NCBI RefSeq assembly: GCF_040954645.1
Contig: NC_092806.1
Coordinates: forward strand, 136,671,697 to 136,735,696
Reading direction: 5' to 3'
Source of the DNA: Diabrotica undecimpunctata
Taxonomy: Eukaryota; Arthropoda; Insecta; Coleoptera; Chrysomelidae
DNA length: 64,000 nucleotides
The notes under the pieces are model-generated. The model was not told where the DNA came from, made no database searches, and saw only the letters and a program-made list of their open reading frames with translations. Below are positions 1 through 13,500 of the stretch, one piece after another. The position numbers were made by a program, and so were the translations under genes. Numbering within the stretch: position 1 is the first letter of the stretch; the number at the start of each line of letters is the position of its first letter.

Positions 1-1110
1 ACGACCATCATACTTAAAAGATTAACAAACAAGATTGAATTTCGAGCTGGTCAAGCAGGCTTTAGACCAGAATCCTCCTGCATGGACCACATTAATACTT
101 TGAGGGTAATAATGGAGTAATCGGTTGAATGGAACATACCCCTATACATGGTTTTTGTTGACTTCGAGCGTGTCTTTGACAGCTTATCCCATGATGCTTT
201 ATGAAAAATTTTAGAGCTAAGAAATATCGCGCATAAAATAATTTCCATTATAAAATCACTTTACATTGAGGCGAAATGCAACGTGACACACAATAGAATC
301 AACAGCGACGAATTTGACATACTTACTGGAGTCAGACAGGGATGCGTACCTTCTCCGTTTCTTTTTAACATAGCCGTAAACTATGTTCTCTCCAAACTAG
401 ACTCAGACACAAGAGGGATACAATGGACGTTAACCACACGCTTAAGCGATCTGGAATACGCCAACGATATGTGCCTGTTAGGACAAAGGTTCCAAGATGT
501 GGCTGATCAATTGGAAACACTTTCCACTTAAGCCAATAAAGTAGGTTTGAAAATCAATATTAGTAAATTTATCTGGGAAGTGTTATAACAGAAAGCGGAG
601 GTACAGAGGACGATATTCGTATGAGGATATGAAAAGCTCAACAAGCATTCAGCATGCTCAACCCTGTTTTGAGATCTGGCGAGTATACTACAAGGACAAA
701 GATCCGCATATTCCAGTCAAATGTCATGTCTGTTCTACTCTACTGATGTGAAACCTTGAAAGTGACAAAAACCCTTACAGATAAGCAGGTCTTTATTAAT
801 AAATGACTACGAATTGTTCGTATTTTCTGGACTAACATCATCAGAAACGAAAATCTACTACACTTGACCGAACAAAAAAGGGTAGAACATCAAATAAAGT
901 CCAGAAAGTGGGGTTGGATTGGTCACACACTCAAAAAAAATAATTTCAGTACTGCAAAGATTGCCCTAGAGTGGAATCCCCAAAGAAGAAGAAAAAGAGG
1001 TCGCCCAGTACGAACTTGGAGAAGATCCATCATGAACGAGATAAGAGGTCAAGGAAAGTCTTGGAATGAGGTGAAGGCCTTAGCGCAAAATAGAACTCGA
1101 TGGCGCAGCT
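1..1110 (+). pseudogene. LINE reverse transcriptase relic (5' end outside window)
   Basis: Degenerate non-LTR retrotransposon coding sequence read on the + strand. The first part resembles the RT finger/palm (an FVDFERVFD block near 150-180). A GVRQGC block follows at about 330-350, and the catalytic YADD is replaced by YAND near 458-470. A C-terminal block rich in R and W lies at 864-1105 (GRPVRTWRR, then SWNEVKALAQNR). In-frame stops at about 118 and 202, and more after 531, show the copy is dead. The layout fits LINE families common in insects; I cannot fix the clade. It lies in an intron upstream of the first UBR4 exon seen here. Confidence 0.8.
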
Positions 1111-1115
1111 CTATG

Positions 1116-1116
<1 letters not shown>

Positions 1117-1211
<95 letters not shown>
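1117..1211. repeat. (TA)n microsatellite
   Basis: About 95 nt of uninterrupted TA dinucleotide. It abuts the 3' end of a LINE relic on the left and the terminal inverted repeat of the next element on the right. A shorter TA tract (1864-1879) lies on the other side of that element. Confidence 0.95.
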
Positions 1212-1214
<3 letters not shown>

Positions 1215-1863
1215 ACGGGCAAAGCCCGAAATTGGACAATCCTAGCTTTGTACGGAAATTATTGTCCACTTCTAGCATTGTACCACCAAACTGTACAATG
1301 TCCGAAATGATCAAAATTAAAAATGATTATCGAAACGCTAATCGATTCGAATCGATTATTATGACAAGCGACACACCAAATCAAAATTTTATATTCTCTA
1401 TTTATATATAGAGTGGTTCTTTAACGAACAATGTGATAAAATGGTGTGTCAAACTAAAATATAAATAATAAGAAAAAATTGTTCTACAATAGAGTGATAA
1501 TGTTAGTGAAACATTTCAGATTTTTAAGAGACGTGTATGATAATTTAAAATAATTGAATCCTACAATTCAGAAGTCAAAAGCCCTAATTAGTTATGGATT
1601 TATAACCTCATTGATGTTTGTTTTTCTTTGCTAATAAATGTGGAATAATCGTAAAAATCGATATGAATCGATATCTGTCATATTCCCAAACTTTGACGCA
1701 TGGCTATTTATTGAAATTCGAACATTGTACAGCAATTCTTTTATACAAAGTCCGACGATTAGGTCTATTTCGTAGATTGTACAATAAAGGGGTACAATTC
1801 TAGAAGTGGACAAGATTTTACGTACAATGCTAGGATTGTCCAATTTCGGGCATTGCTCGTAAC
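1212..1863. mobile_element. Long-TIR MITE-like element (652 bp)
   Basis: Starts GTTACG and ends CGTAAC. The first 42 bases match the reverse complement of the last 42 at about 39 positions, and similarity continues inward for roughly 95 bases. The shared inner core is CCCGAAATTGGACAATCCTAG. TA tracts flank both sides, as expected of an element that targets TA. No transposase frame is seen inside. It is a non-autonomous DNA element whose superfamily I cannot assign; TA flanks would suit Tc1/mariner. Confidence 0.75.
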
Positions 1864-2234
1864 ATATATATATATATAATTAAAACCTTATGGCAAATTT
1901 GTATGATATACAGAGTTGGAAAAAATGCTATAACATTGTAATGCTTGTATTGCATTTAGTGTACTCACGCAGGTATAGCTGAAAAAGCTCAGCTCAGATT
2001 CTTTTATTACATTTAATACCCTGTTAACTTAATCATGAATATAGTTCTTCTCACAATACACAAGGTGGTTCCAAAGACTCACTAAGTTTAAGTTAATTTG
2101 GTATAAATTACCCGTATTCAAAAATATTTTATTTAGTCAAAGCTTTCCACGGGTAGGATGCTATAATCGGTTTAATTTAACGGTTTTATTTTTTTGCCGT
2201 TAATTTATTTATTATAATATTGCATTAATTTTAG
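1864..2234. other. Intron remainder before UBR4 window exon 1
   Basis: A TA tract, then A+T-rich sequence with no coding signal. It ends in a T-rich stretch and the AG acceptor at 2233-2234 used by the first exon in the window. Confidence 0.6.
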
Positions 2235-2703
2235 GATGTCATTGGTCAAGTAGCAGGAGGTGGCGTATCGATCTATTACTCACATACTCTTGGCCTCTTA
2301 TTCTACAGTTATGCCCAAGGAAAAAGTTTTATATCTCCCATCAATCCTAAAAGCAACAGCTTACCTTTAGTGTTTGCCATAAACTTACCGCAGACCAATA
2401 ACACTACTTCAAAAAGTAACGGTTCGAAAAATTCTGCTAACCAACCATTATGCCAGTGGACGGAGATCCCAAACCATCCTGGTTTAATTTGTTGCGCTAT
2501 GCAATCAAATAACAATCCTGTTATCTTGATGCTCAAACCGGACACGATTTTAATACAGGAGATTAGAGTTGTACCAGCCAAAAGTAAGATTATGGATATG
2601 GTTGCCATTAGGCATAGTTCTGGAAATGAATTGAGAACAACGTTGATTCTGCTGTGCGAAGATGGTAGCTTAAAAATGTATATGGCTAATATGGATCAAA
2701 CAG
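2235..2703 (+). CDS. UBR4: UBR4 window exon 1
   Basis: Acceptor TTTTAG at 2229-2234, donor GTGAGT at 2704. Phase 0 in, phase 1 out; residues 1-156 of the window protein. It opens with [17 protein letters not shown], a segment strongly conserved in UBR4, and ends with a propeller-like block ([14 protein letters not shown]). The upstream exon must end on a codon boundary. Confidence 0.95.
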
Positions 2704-3898
2704 GTGAGTTTACCTTTTTTTGACAATTGTATTGCTCTAACAGGAGTCTTAGAATATTCATACGCATTTTCGCATTTAAATTTTGCAAATAGAAATGGCC
2801 ATAATATGTTTTTGAGCTTTTATATATTATTTACGTTATATACATATCATCATCATCATCATTCTGGCTTTACAACCCTGCGTGGGTCCCTAGCCTCCTC
2901 AAGAATATCTCTCCAGTCGTCCCTATCCATCGCCTTTCTCCGCCAAGCACGTATTCCCAAATTTCTCATGTCTTCATCGATGTTATCAAGGAACCTTGTT
3001 CTGGGTCTTTCTCTTTTTTATATGCATATAAGCTGATATATATTTTTCTATATTTCATGTGAGAGAAGGCGTTGAAAAGTTTCATCACAAAATCTATAAG
3101 AATCTATTCGTCTGTAACTAGTTTTGTGTTTCTTATTCAAAAAGTTCATTCTCTATATGTTGTTTGACGTTTGAACTGCATAAATACTTGTTTTAGGCAA
3201 AGCTCAAACACAGCGTATAGATATTGACGAATAATGAACTTATTTTCCCATAGAAGTGCCTTTGAATATATTTTTCCCAGCGTCTAAGTAGATTCTGTAT
3301 CCGATTTCCATAAAAATATCGAGGATATGTCTTTATAATTATTCGGTTATGAATTGTTCCAGCAGGTTTTATCTTTTATTGAACCAAACACATTTCAGTC
3401 ACCTGGGGAAAGGTGTAAACTATGTGGCGGATATTCAAAAACAGTCAAATGAATTTCGACTAGTTTTCATGGTCATATTGGACATTCCCATTCTTTTGGA
3501 GTAATAAAGAAAATTCACAATCCCAAAACATTGTAGCTAAAATTTTCATAGAAACACTAGTTTGAATTGACATTTCTTCCCCAAATTTCACCACGAAACT
3601 GTTTCGTCGATTTTAGACATGGGGAATCCACCATACCGATGTTTTTTAAAACTGTTTTTGTGATTTTGTCCTCATAATGGATTGACCACTCACATAGCTT
3701 ATTCTCATTGTTTGTTGCATTTCTGCCATAAACAGTGGACGGGCCGTTCAGTAAGCTCATGAATGACATCAGTGTTTAGCTGAGTGATACTGCTTTTTGT
3801 TTAGTATTGAGTTTTATTTTTCGCAGCATTTCGTATTCTATAAAATTGTTAAATGATTTTTTGTTGTATGATATTACTTTTGCATATCACAAAAACAA

Positions 3899-3962
<64 letters not shown>

Positions 3963-6900
3963 AAATTAGGTCATTTGCGTCCTGCATCCATTTCCTCTGA
4001 AGGGGCAAAAGTATTGAAAGCTGACGCTTGTCATAAGATCGCGTTTCAGGTGCTTCGAGGACGGATCTTGATGGTTTCATTAAGCCTTTCCGAGACGTCG
4101 GCTGAGAAGTCTGCTTGGCTGAGTTTGCTGGTTATGCAAACGATCTCTTCGGTCCGTCTCCTGCTCCTTTCGTTCTACCTCTGTCGTGACCTGTCTTTTG
4201 ATGGATGATAAAGCGATTCCAACTATGGGATAGATGTCTTCGGTGGTTGTCGGTTTCTGACAACCCGATATTATACGGACTGTTTCATTAATTGTTAATC
4301 GCATTGTTCGCTTGTAGTATTTTATATATGCAGTTTCATTTACTTGGTAATTGGTATATAAAAATGATACAACCGCTTACCTTTTATTGATACTAGAGCT
4401 CTACAATTGGATATTATTATTATTTCAAGGTTTTTGGATGTCGTCAAGCATTCAAGCTAATATTACCAACTCGTCCGTAAAACCGAAAAAGAAGAAAATA
4501 ATAAAATCAGGGAAGACTACAAATTCCGTAAACTTCCCAGTGGACTTCTTTGAACATTGCACAATTCTGACCGAGGTTGAAATAGGCGGTAATGATCTTT
4601 TGCAAATTTATAACCAGGCACAACTGAAAAATCGACTCAACACTACTGGCTTATACGTAGCTTGCAATAAACCATTAGGCTTTTCCATCGAAGTAACTAA
4701 TAATGATCCGAACATTGTTATGGTGGGATTGAGAGTATTAGTTGGAAGTCAAGATGTCATAAGGATCCCATCTTTTGTAGAGGTTGGTATTTAATTCATG
4801 GTTATGTAGATATGGTTCTAATTTTTCCTTTTAGATATTTGGACGTACAATTCCTATAACAGCAACTCGCAGCCGCTGGTATGACATTCCATTCTCAAGA
4901 GAAGAAGGCCTTCAAGCAGACAAGAAACTCACAATCCTATTTGGTCCTTCCCAAGACCCTGAAACTGTTACTATGGTCGATAGTATAAAAATTTATGGAA
5001 AAACTAAGGATTCATTTGGATGGCCCGAAGAAAGTGACGAAAATGTAGCTGCTGGTGGTACGGGAAGTTCCCAACAGGCTGCTTCCAATTCAGATAGTGA
5101 TCAAAGTTCAGGAAATAAAGCTCAATTAAGTAAACTCGAAAAGTAAGATATTGCATGAATTAAAAATTAAATTAAGATGTAATTTTTATTTTATATTTTA
5201 GGCTTGTGGTTGGCATACTTGAATCACTCGATGGCAGCTTCTCCCTGCATTCAACTGAAGACAAACTGGCTACCTTCAAGACACCAACACTTAAAGTTGC
5301 AACGTCCTTGTTAACTCTTCCTACCCAGCCGTCAGTACAAATCCATTCTAAGGCTCTTTTATCATCACTTCACTCTACAAGGCTACTATATCATAATTAC
5401 AAAGACCAAGCGTTACTTCAACATGTTTTGACAACTTTGACAGAAATGACAAGTACTAACATTAAAGATTTAGATGCTGAGAGCTATTATAGACTGGTTT
5501 TGATTGTAAGAGGAATTGCTGTTGCTAGACCACAGAATTTGGTAAAGTTTGCCGATAGTCATACTTCGATACAAGATGTTGTCCTGGAAGATCCTCTGGA
5601 AAATATTATAAGAGAAAAACAAGGTGAGTTTCTATTGAATTAAATTCACTCGTGCAGTTTAAATGCAATATTTAAATAAAAAGTTTTTGGCAATGAAACA
5701 TGCTCTTAAGCGAACCATTTTAGAAGTATAAAACATCTATGTTTCAGTATTGTTAGTTTTATATACGAGGTGAGTCGTAACTATTGAAACATAGACTATG
5801 GTCAGGTTTTTTTGGATTAGAATATGGCCCTTGGACCACATCGGTCCAAGGGCCATCGGTCCAAAATCGACACAGAGGTGTAACTTCAGACGAGCAATAT
5901 TATTTTGTATTTTTCTATAAGCTGCGTCACGTGCATTATTTCTGATGTTGTAATTGAATCTAAACTTTTTGACGATTACAATTAAATCAATATATTGATA
6001 AACTTTTTACACTTGGTTTCTTTTAGGTTCAACCTCCAAAGAAATCAAACCATTTGAACGTAAACAACATAGTCAACATCTTCTTCTTCAGCTAATGGAG
6101 GTCCTTTGGTTATTGCACTCTCTGAATCCAGAAATTCCTTCATTGTCCCTAGTAGTTTCACAAGGACTCAAGCACACCGAACAGATTGTTCATGCACTTG
6201 TTGAAATAGTGCATGCCTTTAACAGCTGTGATACATACAGCAATGTCACCATAGCAGTATATCTTCAACTGTTATTGTGCAATGATCCTCTGATTGCATT
6301 TAGCGCTAAACAAGCTCTTAGTATAGTGCTTAAACCAAAGACCAAGAGAAGAAAGGTTTTCATACCTAGCCCTCCACATTGTGTTTCACCACCGCTTCAG
6401 AAGAGCACAGATGATAGGTCTAAGACTCCTCCCGCTATACAACAATCAGTTAGTCATGAAGAAGACTTGCAACCAAGACACCCAAATCAATATGATGTGG
6501 ACGCTATTGAAGCTATTGGATTACTGGAACAGCCCGGTCAACAGCAAGACAACCACAATGTTAATGCTTTGGAAGCTTTACTTGGCGGTGGAGTAGGCTT
6601 TCCTCCATTGTTGGATATTCCACCAGATGCTGATGACGAAGCTATGGTAGAATTGGCAATTGCATTAAGTCTACAGGTTTGTACAAATTTATATTTATAT
6701 TTGTGTCTACAAATTTATATTTTGAGTTCAATAGTTTTTTTTTATTTGAAACTTATTTTAGGATCATGAAATTGGAGGTGAACAAAACCAGACCCTACAA
6801 AGTCTTCAAGTCCAATTAGGTCAAGACGTCCTTGGCGCCCACCAAGGCCAAAATGCGCAAGCGCAAGAATCTGCTAATTTTAGTGACACAACAGCTTCAG

Positions 6901-7526
6901 CAGCTGGATCAGATGATGAAGGTTCAACAGCTGCAACTGATGGTTCAACTTTGAGGACTTCACCTGCAGAACAAGCTGGATCAGAAAGTGGTGGTAGTGG
7001 AGTTGAAAGTATTACTGGAGAACACAATGTTTCTGGAAGGTTTGTACACATTTGCAGTCTTTCATTATTAATTTTATTGATACAGTAAATATTTAAGATG
7101 CTAATTAAGAATATTTGTAGGTCTTCCGCATATGGAGATAATATGCAAGAAGCAATAAATCTAGTTTCTAGATCAGATACCAGTTCGATTGCTAATACGG
7201 TTGCCGGTATGGTTGAGGCCGATGCCCAGCATGAAGAAGTTGAACTGGAAACTGAAAGCAGTAGTAGATTACACGTTCTCAGGCTGCAGCTTCTGGAAAA
7301 ACTGGTAGAGTATCTTCCAAAGCTGAAAAACGTTGATGGAGTCAGAGTAATACCCTTTTTACAAGTAAGTATGTATTCTACAAGTAGTAACTTAATAAAA
7401 GTATTTATAGCACAGTGTGGTGAAATATTTTCAATATGTATACTTTATTCAGAAATACAATATCGATTTGTAGGGATTTACAGTAGAAGTAAGCGCCGTA
7501 AACTTAAAGTACCCTTGTTAGCTGTT

Positions 7527-7592
<66 letters not shown>

Positions 7593-10500
7593 ATTATTAG
7601 GTAAATATTGGGAAGTGATTTCAAGGGGATGGAGAAGACAGACACTTGGCAGGGAAGGACGGAAGAGTGTTTTTACGCAGGCCAGGGCGCACGAAGGGCT
7701 TAAGCGCCAACTGATATTGATGATGGATGATGATTTTTTTCTACTTTTTATTTAAATAATATAATTATTTGTACCCTATTTTTGTACTTTGTATTTTTCG
7801 GTAAAAACGTGTAGAGAGAGCCTGAAAAATACTTTATACAGTGTTGTATAATGACATGAATGTTATCAGTGTGACATACACTAAACCTGGAAGTAATATT
7901 CAGTACTCTAATCAGTAGTAGACAAATAAATCCTGGTTTAAAGTATTACACAATGACAGAAAGACGGTCTTAGTGTGCGTTCATAACGAGGCGCCGACCC
8001 TCGATCGGACCATAGGATGGTATTATATTATCATCGCCACGTAAAATAAATGCATTATTTTAAATGCGAGCGTTCACTGTCAGTGCTATGCTCTAGGCGA
8101 GGATACCATGCCATGGTCTCCGTAATGAACGCACTCTTAGATTTAATGTCAATGCAGGGTACCTATCATGCACTTATACGTATTTCAACCTCATTAGGTA
8201 TCATCAGAGCGACATATGCAGAGGCTTTGAATCGAAATTAAATCTCTCCCGTCTTCTTTTAAGTGCCGTCTCCCGATCGGAGGTTGGATATCATCATCAC
8301 TATCTTTACTCTATCTACTGCTGCTCTGAAGAGTTCTATAGAACTGCATTTAAACCAGTCCCTTAAATTCTTCAACCATGATACTCTCCTTCTTTCTATA
8401 CTCCTTCCTTCTCTTATCTTTCCCTGTATTATCAGCCTTAGCAGTTCATATCACTGTCCCCTCATTACGTGTCCCAGATATTGTAACTTTCTTATTTTTA
8501 TTGTGTTTATTATTTCGCATTCTTTGCCTATTTCTCGCAATACTTTCGTGTTAGTTTTCTTCTGTGTCCATGCTATTCTAAGCATCCTCCTGTAACACCA
8601 CATTTCAAGGGACTGTAACTTATTTATGTGTTCTTGCTTTAATGTCCAGCTTTCAAGTCCATATTGCAGTATCGAAAACACGTAGCATCTCAGTGCTCTT
8701 ACTCTCAGTTCTAATCTAAGGTCTTTATTGCAGAGAATTGTTTTCATTTTTACAAACGCATTTCTTGCTATTTCTATCCTTGCTCTTATTTCGGTTGTTT
8801 GATCATTATTGTCTGAAATCCAGGTTCCTAAGTATTTGTATTTATCAACCCTTTCTATCGGTATATTTCCCAAATGTATGTTTGTTGGTATATTTGTTTT
8901 CTTTGTTATTATCATGTATTTGGTCTTTTTTATATTCATTTTTAGTCCATATTTTTCACAGAAACTGTTTGTTTTGTTTATCAGTAATTGGAGTTGTTCA
9001 GCAGAGCTTGCCATAATTACGGTGTCATCTGCATATCTTATGTTGTTAATAGATCTTCCGTTAATTATTAATATAGTTAATATCTCTCCCGTCATAGTGC
9101 AATAATTATAAAAATATTTATTTACAGACGTTAAAACGCCATCTCGCTAAGTAGGAAATCTTAGGATTTCCAATGTTATTACACAATGCTAAAGGCTGCT
9201 AGGTGTCTTTAATATACAACGGCGAGCTTTGGAAAGTGAGTCAAAACTTTCAGACCTTGCTTGGCAGCTCTGGTGGGCAGTAGATAAAAAGAAGAAAACC
9301 TGGGATGCTTAAAACGGTTTACATAAAACAAAATCGAAAAGGAAGTAGACTATAAAAAAATGAATCATACTAAATAAAAAGTGCGCAACCTAATATTTTC
9401 TATAACTTATAAGTAATGGTTATAGTCCAGCTGAACTACTGATTCCAATTCCTAATAGGTACGATTATAATTGCCTCATCACAATTGATTCCGACAGTTC
9501 CAGATTCACAAAAGGTACATATGAGGGAGGAAAAGATAAAGGAAAAAAGTTGAATTTTCAGGCTCACCATCAAGCCTCTGAATTTTCTGAATTAACTCAT
9601 GGACAAGAGGTATAGGTATACCTCTTGACTTAGACTTAGTCAAGGAGTCGTTAAAAAAACATTGGTCTTCCTATTCATATATCCTTCGAAGTCCCCAAGG
9701 TGTATACAGAAGAAATAGGAAGTTTCTCCACCTATTACCCAATATCAAGGTTGAACTTCTTGAAACTGACACAAAATTAGAGGAAACTTTTGAAATCGTA
9801 GAAAAAGATGAACCGACATCACAATTAGGTCCCTCTGAAAATTTCTCTACACCAGTTATGTCACTGAGAAGAAACAGTAGAACTATTCGAGCTCATGATA
9901 GACTAATCCTTTGATGAGGGGTGATGCATTGGGAGTTTGTCGTCACTTACAGTGAATTTTCTAAGATGTCATGTCAAAATTAATATAATAAATAAATAAT
10001 TTTTTTATTCATGAATATTTGCTGTTTATAGCATCTACAATTACTTTCGTGTTTTAGTGTTAGTTTAAATGTACCTACTAAAAAATTTTGATGCAATTCA
10101 TGTATGTGTTATAGTTTTTAAAATCCATAACCGAATTATATACTATAAAGCTGTATATTCTTTTTAGGTGGTACTACAATTAACTGCAGATATTGATGGC
10201 CATTCAGAACGAGACCGAGTATGTTTAAATTCACTTTTAACAACAATAATAAGTGAATTACAACTAACAAATGATAATTTTGCTGATGTTTGCACACGAA
10301 CCACTCAACGAGAAGTTCAGTTAATATTGTTGAGATTACTCAGTAAGTTCAGATATAATTCTACTTTTAAGATATAAATATCATAATATTTATTTTTTTT
10401 TTTCTAGGTGTATTAATGCAAAGATGTAAAACATCATCAACATCAACATCCAGCAAAACCCCAATACCAGACAGCACTACCTTTGTTTCTCGCACCACAG

Positions 10501-13500
10501 CAACAGCTCTTCATAAAGCTGACATTATAAACTACTGCAATAAACTCCTTCAAGCTTTGTTGAGCTACTGGCGAAACTCTACTAATGAGGACGATTCTGT
10601 CAGCATCACAGGAAATCTTCTTAAAGAAAGATTGCCTCATCCTCCACCTGATATGACACCATTTTTCCAGAGGCAGTTTGTTAAAGACAATCAAGACGTA
10701 TTCCACACGTATCCGCAACTTTTGACAGAAATAGCTTTGAGGTTACCTTATCAGGTGCATAGGCATTCGGATGTTTCAGAGCCTATCAGTGCCGCGTTTC
10801 ATGTATCATGGTATAAGCATCTCTGTGATTATATGATGACACCACAGACACCTTTTGTAAGTATTGCATTAATTTGTTTGTTTATTGAAATATGCCACGT
10901 TAACCATAATAGGTTGATGAGGGAAAGATTAGAGCTTCTGCGTCGCGACTTGACAGTTGTTGCAGTGTTACCAACTCCTAAAAAAATAACCGTAATTATT
11001 TTATATAATAACGGATTTCTTTCGAGCAAGGGTTTCCCCGGTTTATGTGTATTTATTTAGTAAGAATGTAAACTAAAATACAAAATAATGCTAAACATCC
11101 GTAATATATGTTTTTCTGTTACTATAGGTAAGAAGACAAGTACGTAAATTACTCATGTTCATTTGTGGAAATAAGGAAACGTATAGGCAATTGAGAGACT
11201 TGCACGGATTGAGAAACCATATGAAGAGAGTAATGGAATGTTGTACCAAGGCTGGATACCAACCTGCTACTGACATTCAGCATGCTTTGAGCCTGCCGTA
11301 TGATGCCCTAGTTGAATTAATTGAACATTTGAAATATTGTGTTGAGGTAAATTACTAGTTTTTATCGATTGCGTACAGTATTATAATTTTTAATTTATGA
11401 TTAGGCTATTTGTTAAAGACTACTCTTTAACAGTACCTTTGATTGAGACCTGTGATGATAATGATAAAAAGATTTTTTTATGTATAAAAAGGTTAGAAGT
11501 AATGGATTTTCTAAACAGCTATGACGTTGTAAATAGTTGCGTAGATCTAACTGGCAGCGAAGCACTGTAAGGTCAAAGTGAAAACTGAAAAAGTCAGACG
11601 CATTTATGGTTCCGTATGATAGCCAGTATGATAAAAATATCATAAGAATTTAATTGCAAAATATAATTTAAGCAATGAGATATTTAACTAAAGAAGATTA
11701 AAATTGTGATCATACATCAAATATAAAATTAAAAATTTAATATATTTAATAAACATAAGTAAACTTCTGGTTAATTCTAAATCTTAATGTTTACTGATTT
11801 GTTAAATATTTAAATCTAATGCCTCATTACCAGCAAATTAGCATATTACAATATTTTAATAACAATGTAAAATTAGCTCCAGTCAGCTTGTAGGTATCTG
11901 AGAAAAATAATTTGAGGCAATTAAAAATTATTTAGGAGTCTAGGACTTGAAATTAAATTAATATTACATCTGCTATAAACATTGATTATTGTCTAAGATC
12001 CCACTGCAGGATCACTCTGTTCATAACTCACATTTACAATTAAGGAGTCCGAGGTTTAACTTTGCATTCAAACAGCGAGCTTGCAAATAACCCAGCATAG
12101 TAGATTATAGTAGAAATCGTTTGAGGTCATATTAGGGGTTAGTAAATTTTTTTTGGAAGTCTGTGGTTAGGGCTTCGGTATCGATTGCTTTTGACGACAA
12201 TTCTCGATATTTTCTTTTTACACAATAAAATTTTTCGTTGTTTTTTTCTTGTAATTTCTCCAAGATTAGGGTTTTATATTCATCACTGCTGCCATATAAT
12301 TTCACAGTAGCTAAAGGTGTTTTTTTTTTTAGGAAAATCAAATGCAATATTAAACTTTGTTTCAAAAATTTCGCGAAACTTGTCATAAGATCATTTATTA
12401 TCGGGATTTTTTTCTAAGTACATACAATGTAACTTATCCTATCAAACAAAATTCCTAAGTTAGAAGAGAACCAAAAGTAGACCATTACTTACCTGTAAAT
12501 ATCATTATTTGATACATCTATGATCATATGAGATAAATAATAAAAATATTTTTAACACTACAACCTTGGTTGTATTTGTAACTACAAATGGTTGTAAAAC
12601 TACAACCTAACCTAACCTAACCTTGATGGTTTAGGTCTGTAAACAGGCAATAAAAGAGACATTAGTGTGTATAACAGTAGCTGAAGGTATTTTAATTATG
12701 TTGAGTTCTTCACGGAAATAAGTTTTCTTACTTTTTTTTCGGGATTAATGCGATTTTCTTTCTTTCAACGAACCAATAAATTCTGTCACTTTGACGATAG
12801 TATCGTCAGAAATTTTGTGGGGCCTATTTCCGTATTTTCTTTTAGCGTCTAATGGTACAGTGCCAGTTGAAGCCAGTGATTCTCGAATTCTTTGCACTCG
12901 GAAAGCAGAAATTCCATGAATGAATACGAATGGTTTGAAACATACTTGCACATCACGAAAGTCTCCATCGGGGCCACTCCGAACACGATAACAATAAGAA
13001 GCAATATTAGGTGTCCCTGTATCCACTCGAATTCGTCGACTCTGATCTAAATATCGATTCTGATCGTCGTAGTTAGCAAGTTAATTGCATTGAGTCAAAA
13101 TTCATCGTCTTTCGGCTTCATTGACGTTCCCAAAACAACGAAAACGGTGGCACTTGCATTCTGACCTTACCTCATATGTGGTAGCTCTCAGAAGTTTCAT
13201 AGCGGCACGACTTCTTTTTTTAGCAGCAGTTCCTACGTCACTACAATCGCTACCACTACTTTCCATTTTAATCAGTATGTACACTAACTACTTTACTATT
13301 GTTAAAATAGAATCAACTGGCAAACTAGAACACACCAACGAAGTAGCTAAACTAAGAAAGAGAATGACAGAAATGCTGCACCCGACCCGACCTGTTGAGG
13401 CAGAGAGGGGGCACCTTCGGACCCTGACGGTTATTCTCTCACAGCGCGAAGACTATTGTGGTTCTTCCCCAGTACACAGTTTTATTTAACATTTGTAATA

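Noticed and set aside
1100..1411. Long frames of alternating Ile-Tyr
   Set aside because: They are translations of the TA microsatellites (also at 7529 and 58169), not proteins.
3874..4080. Frame ending in a run of lysines, and the matching poly-Phe frame on the other strand
   Set aside because: Produced by the T58/A58 tract, which is the poly(A) tail of a LINE fragment.
12604..12623. Interstitial telomere sequence
   Set aside because: Only four AACCT units in a TACAACC-rich context; far too short to argue for a former chromosome end.
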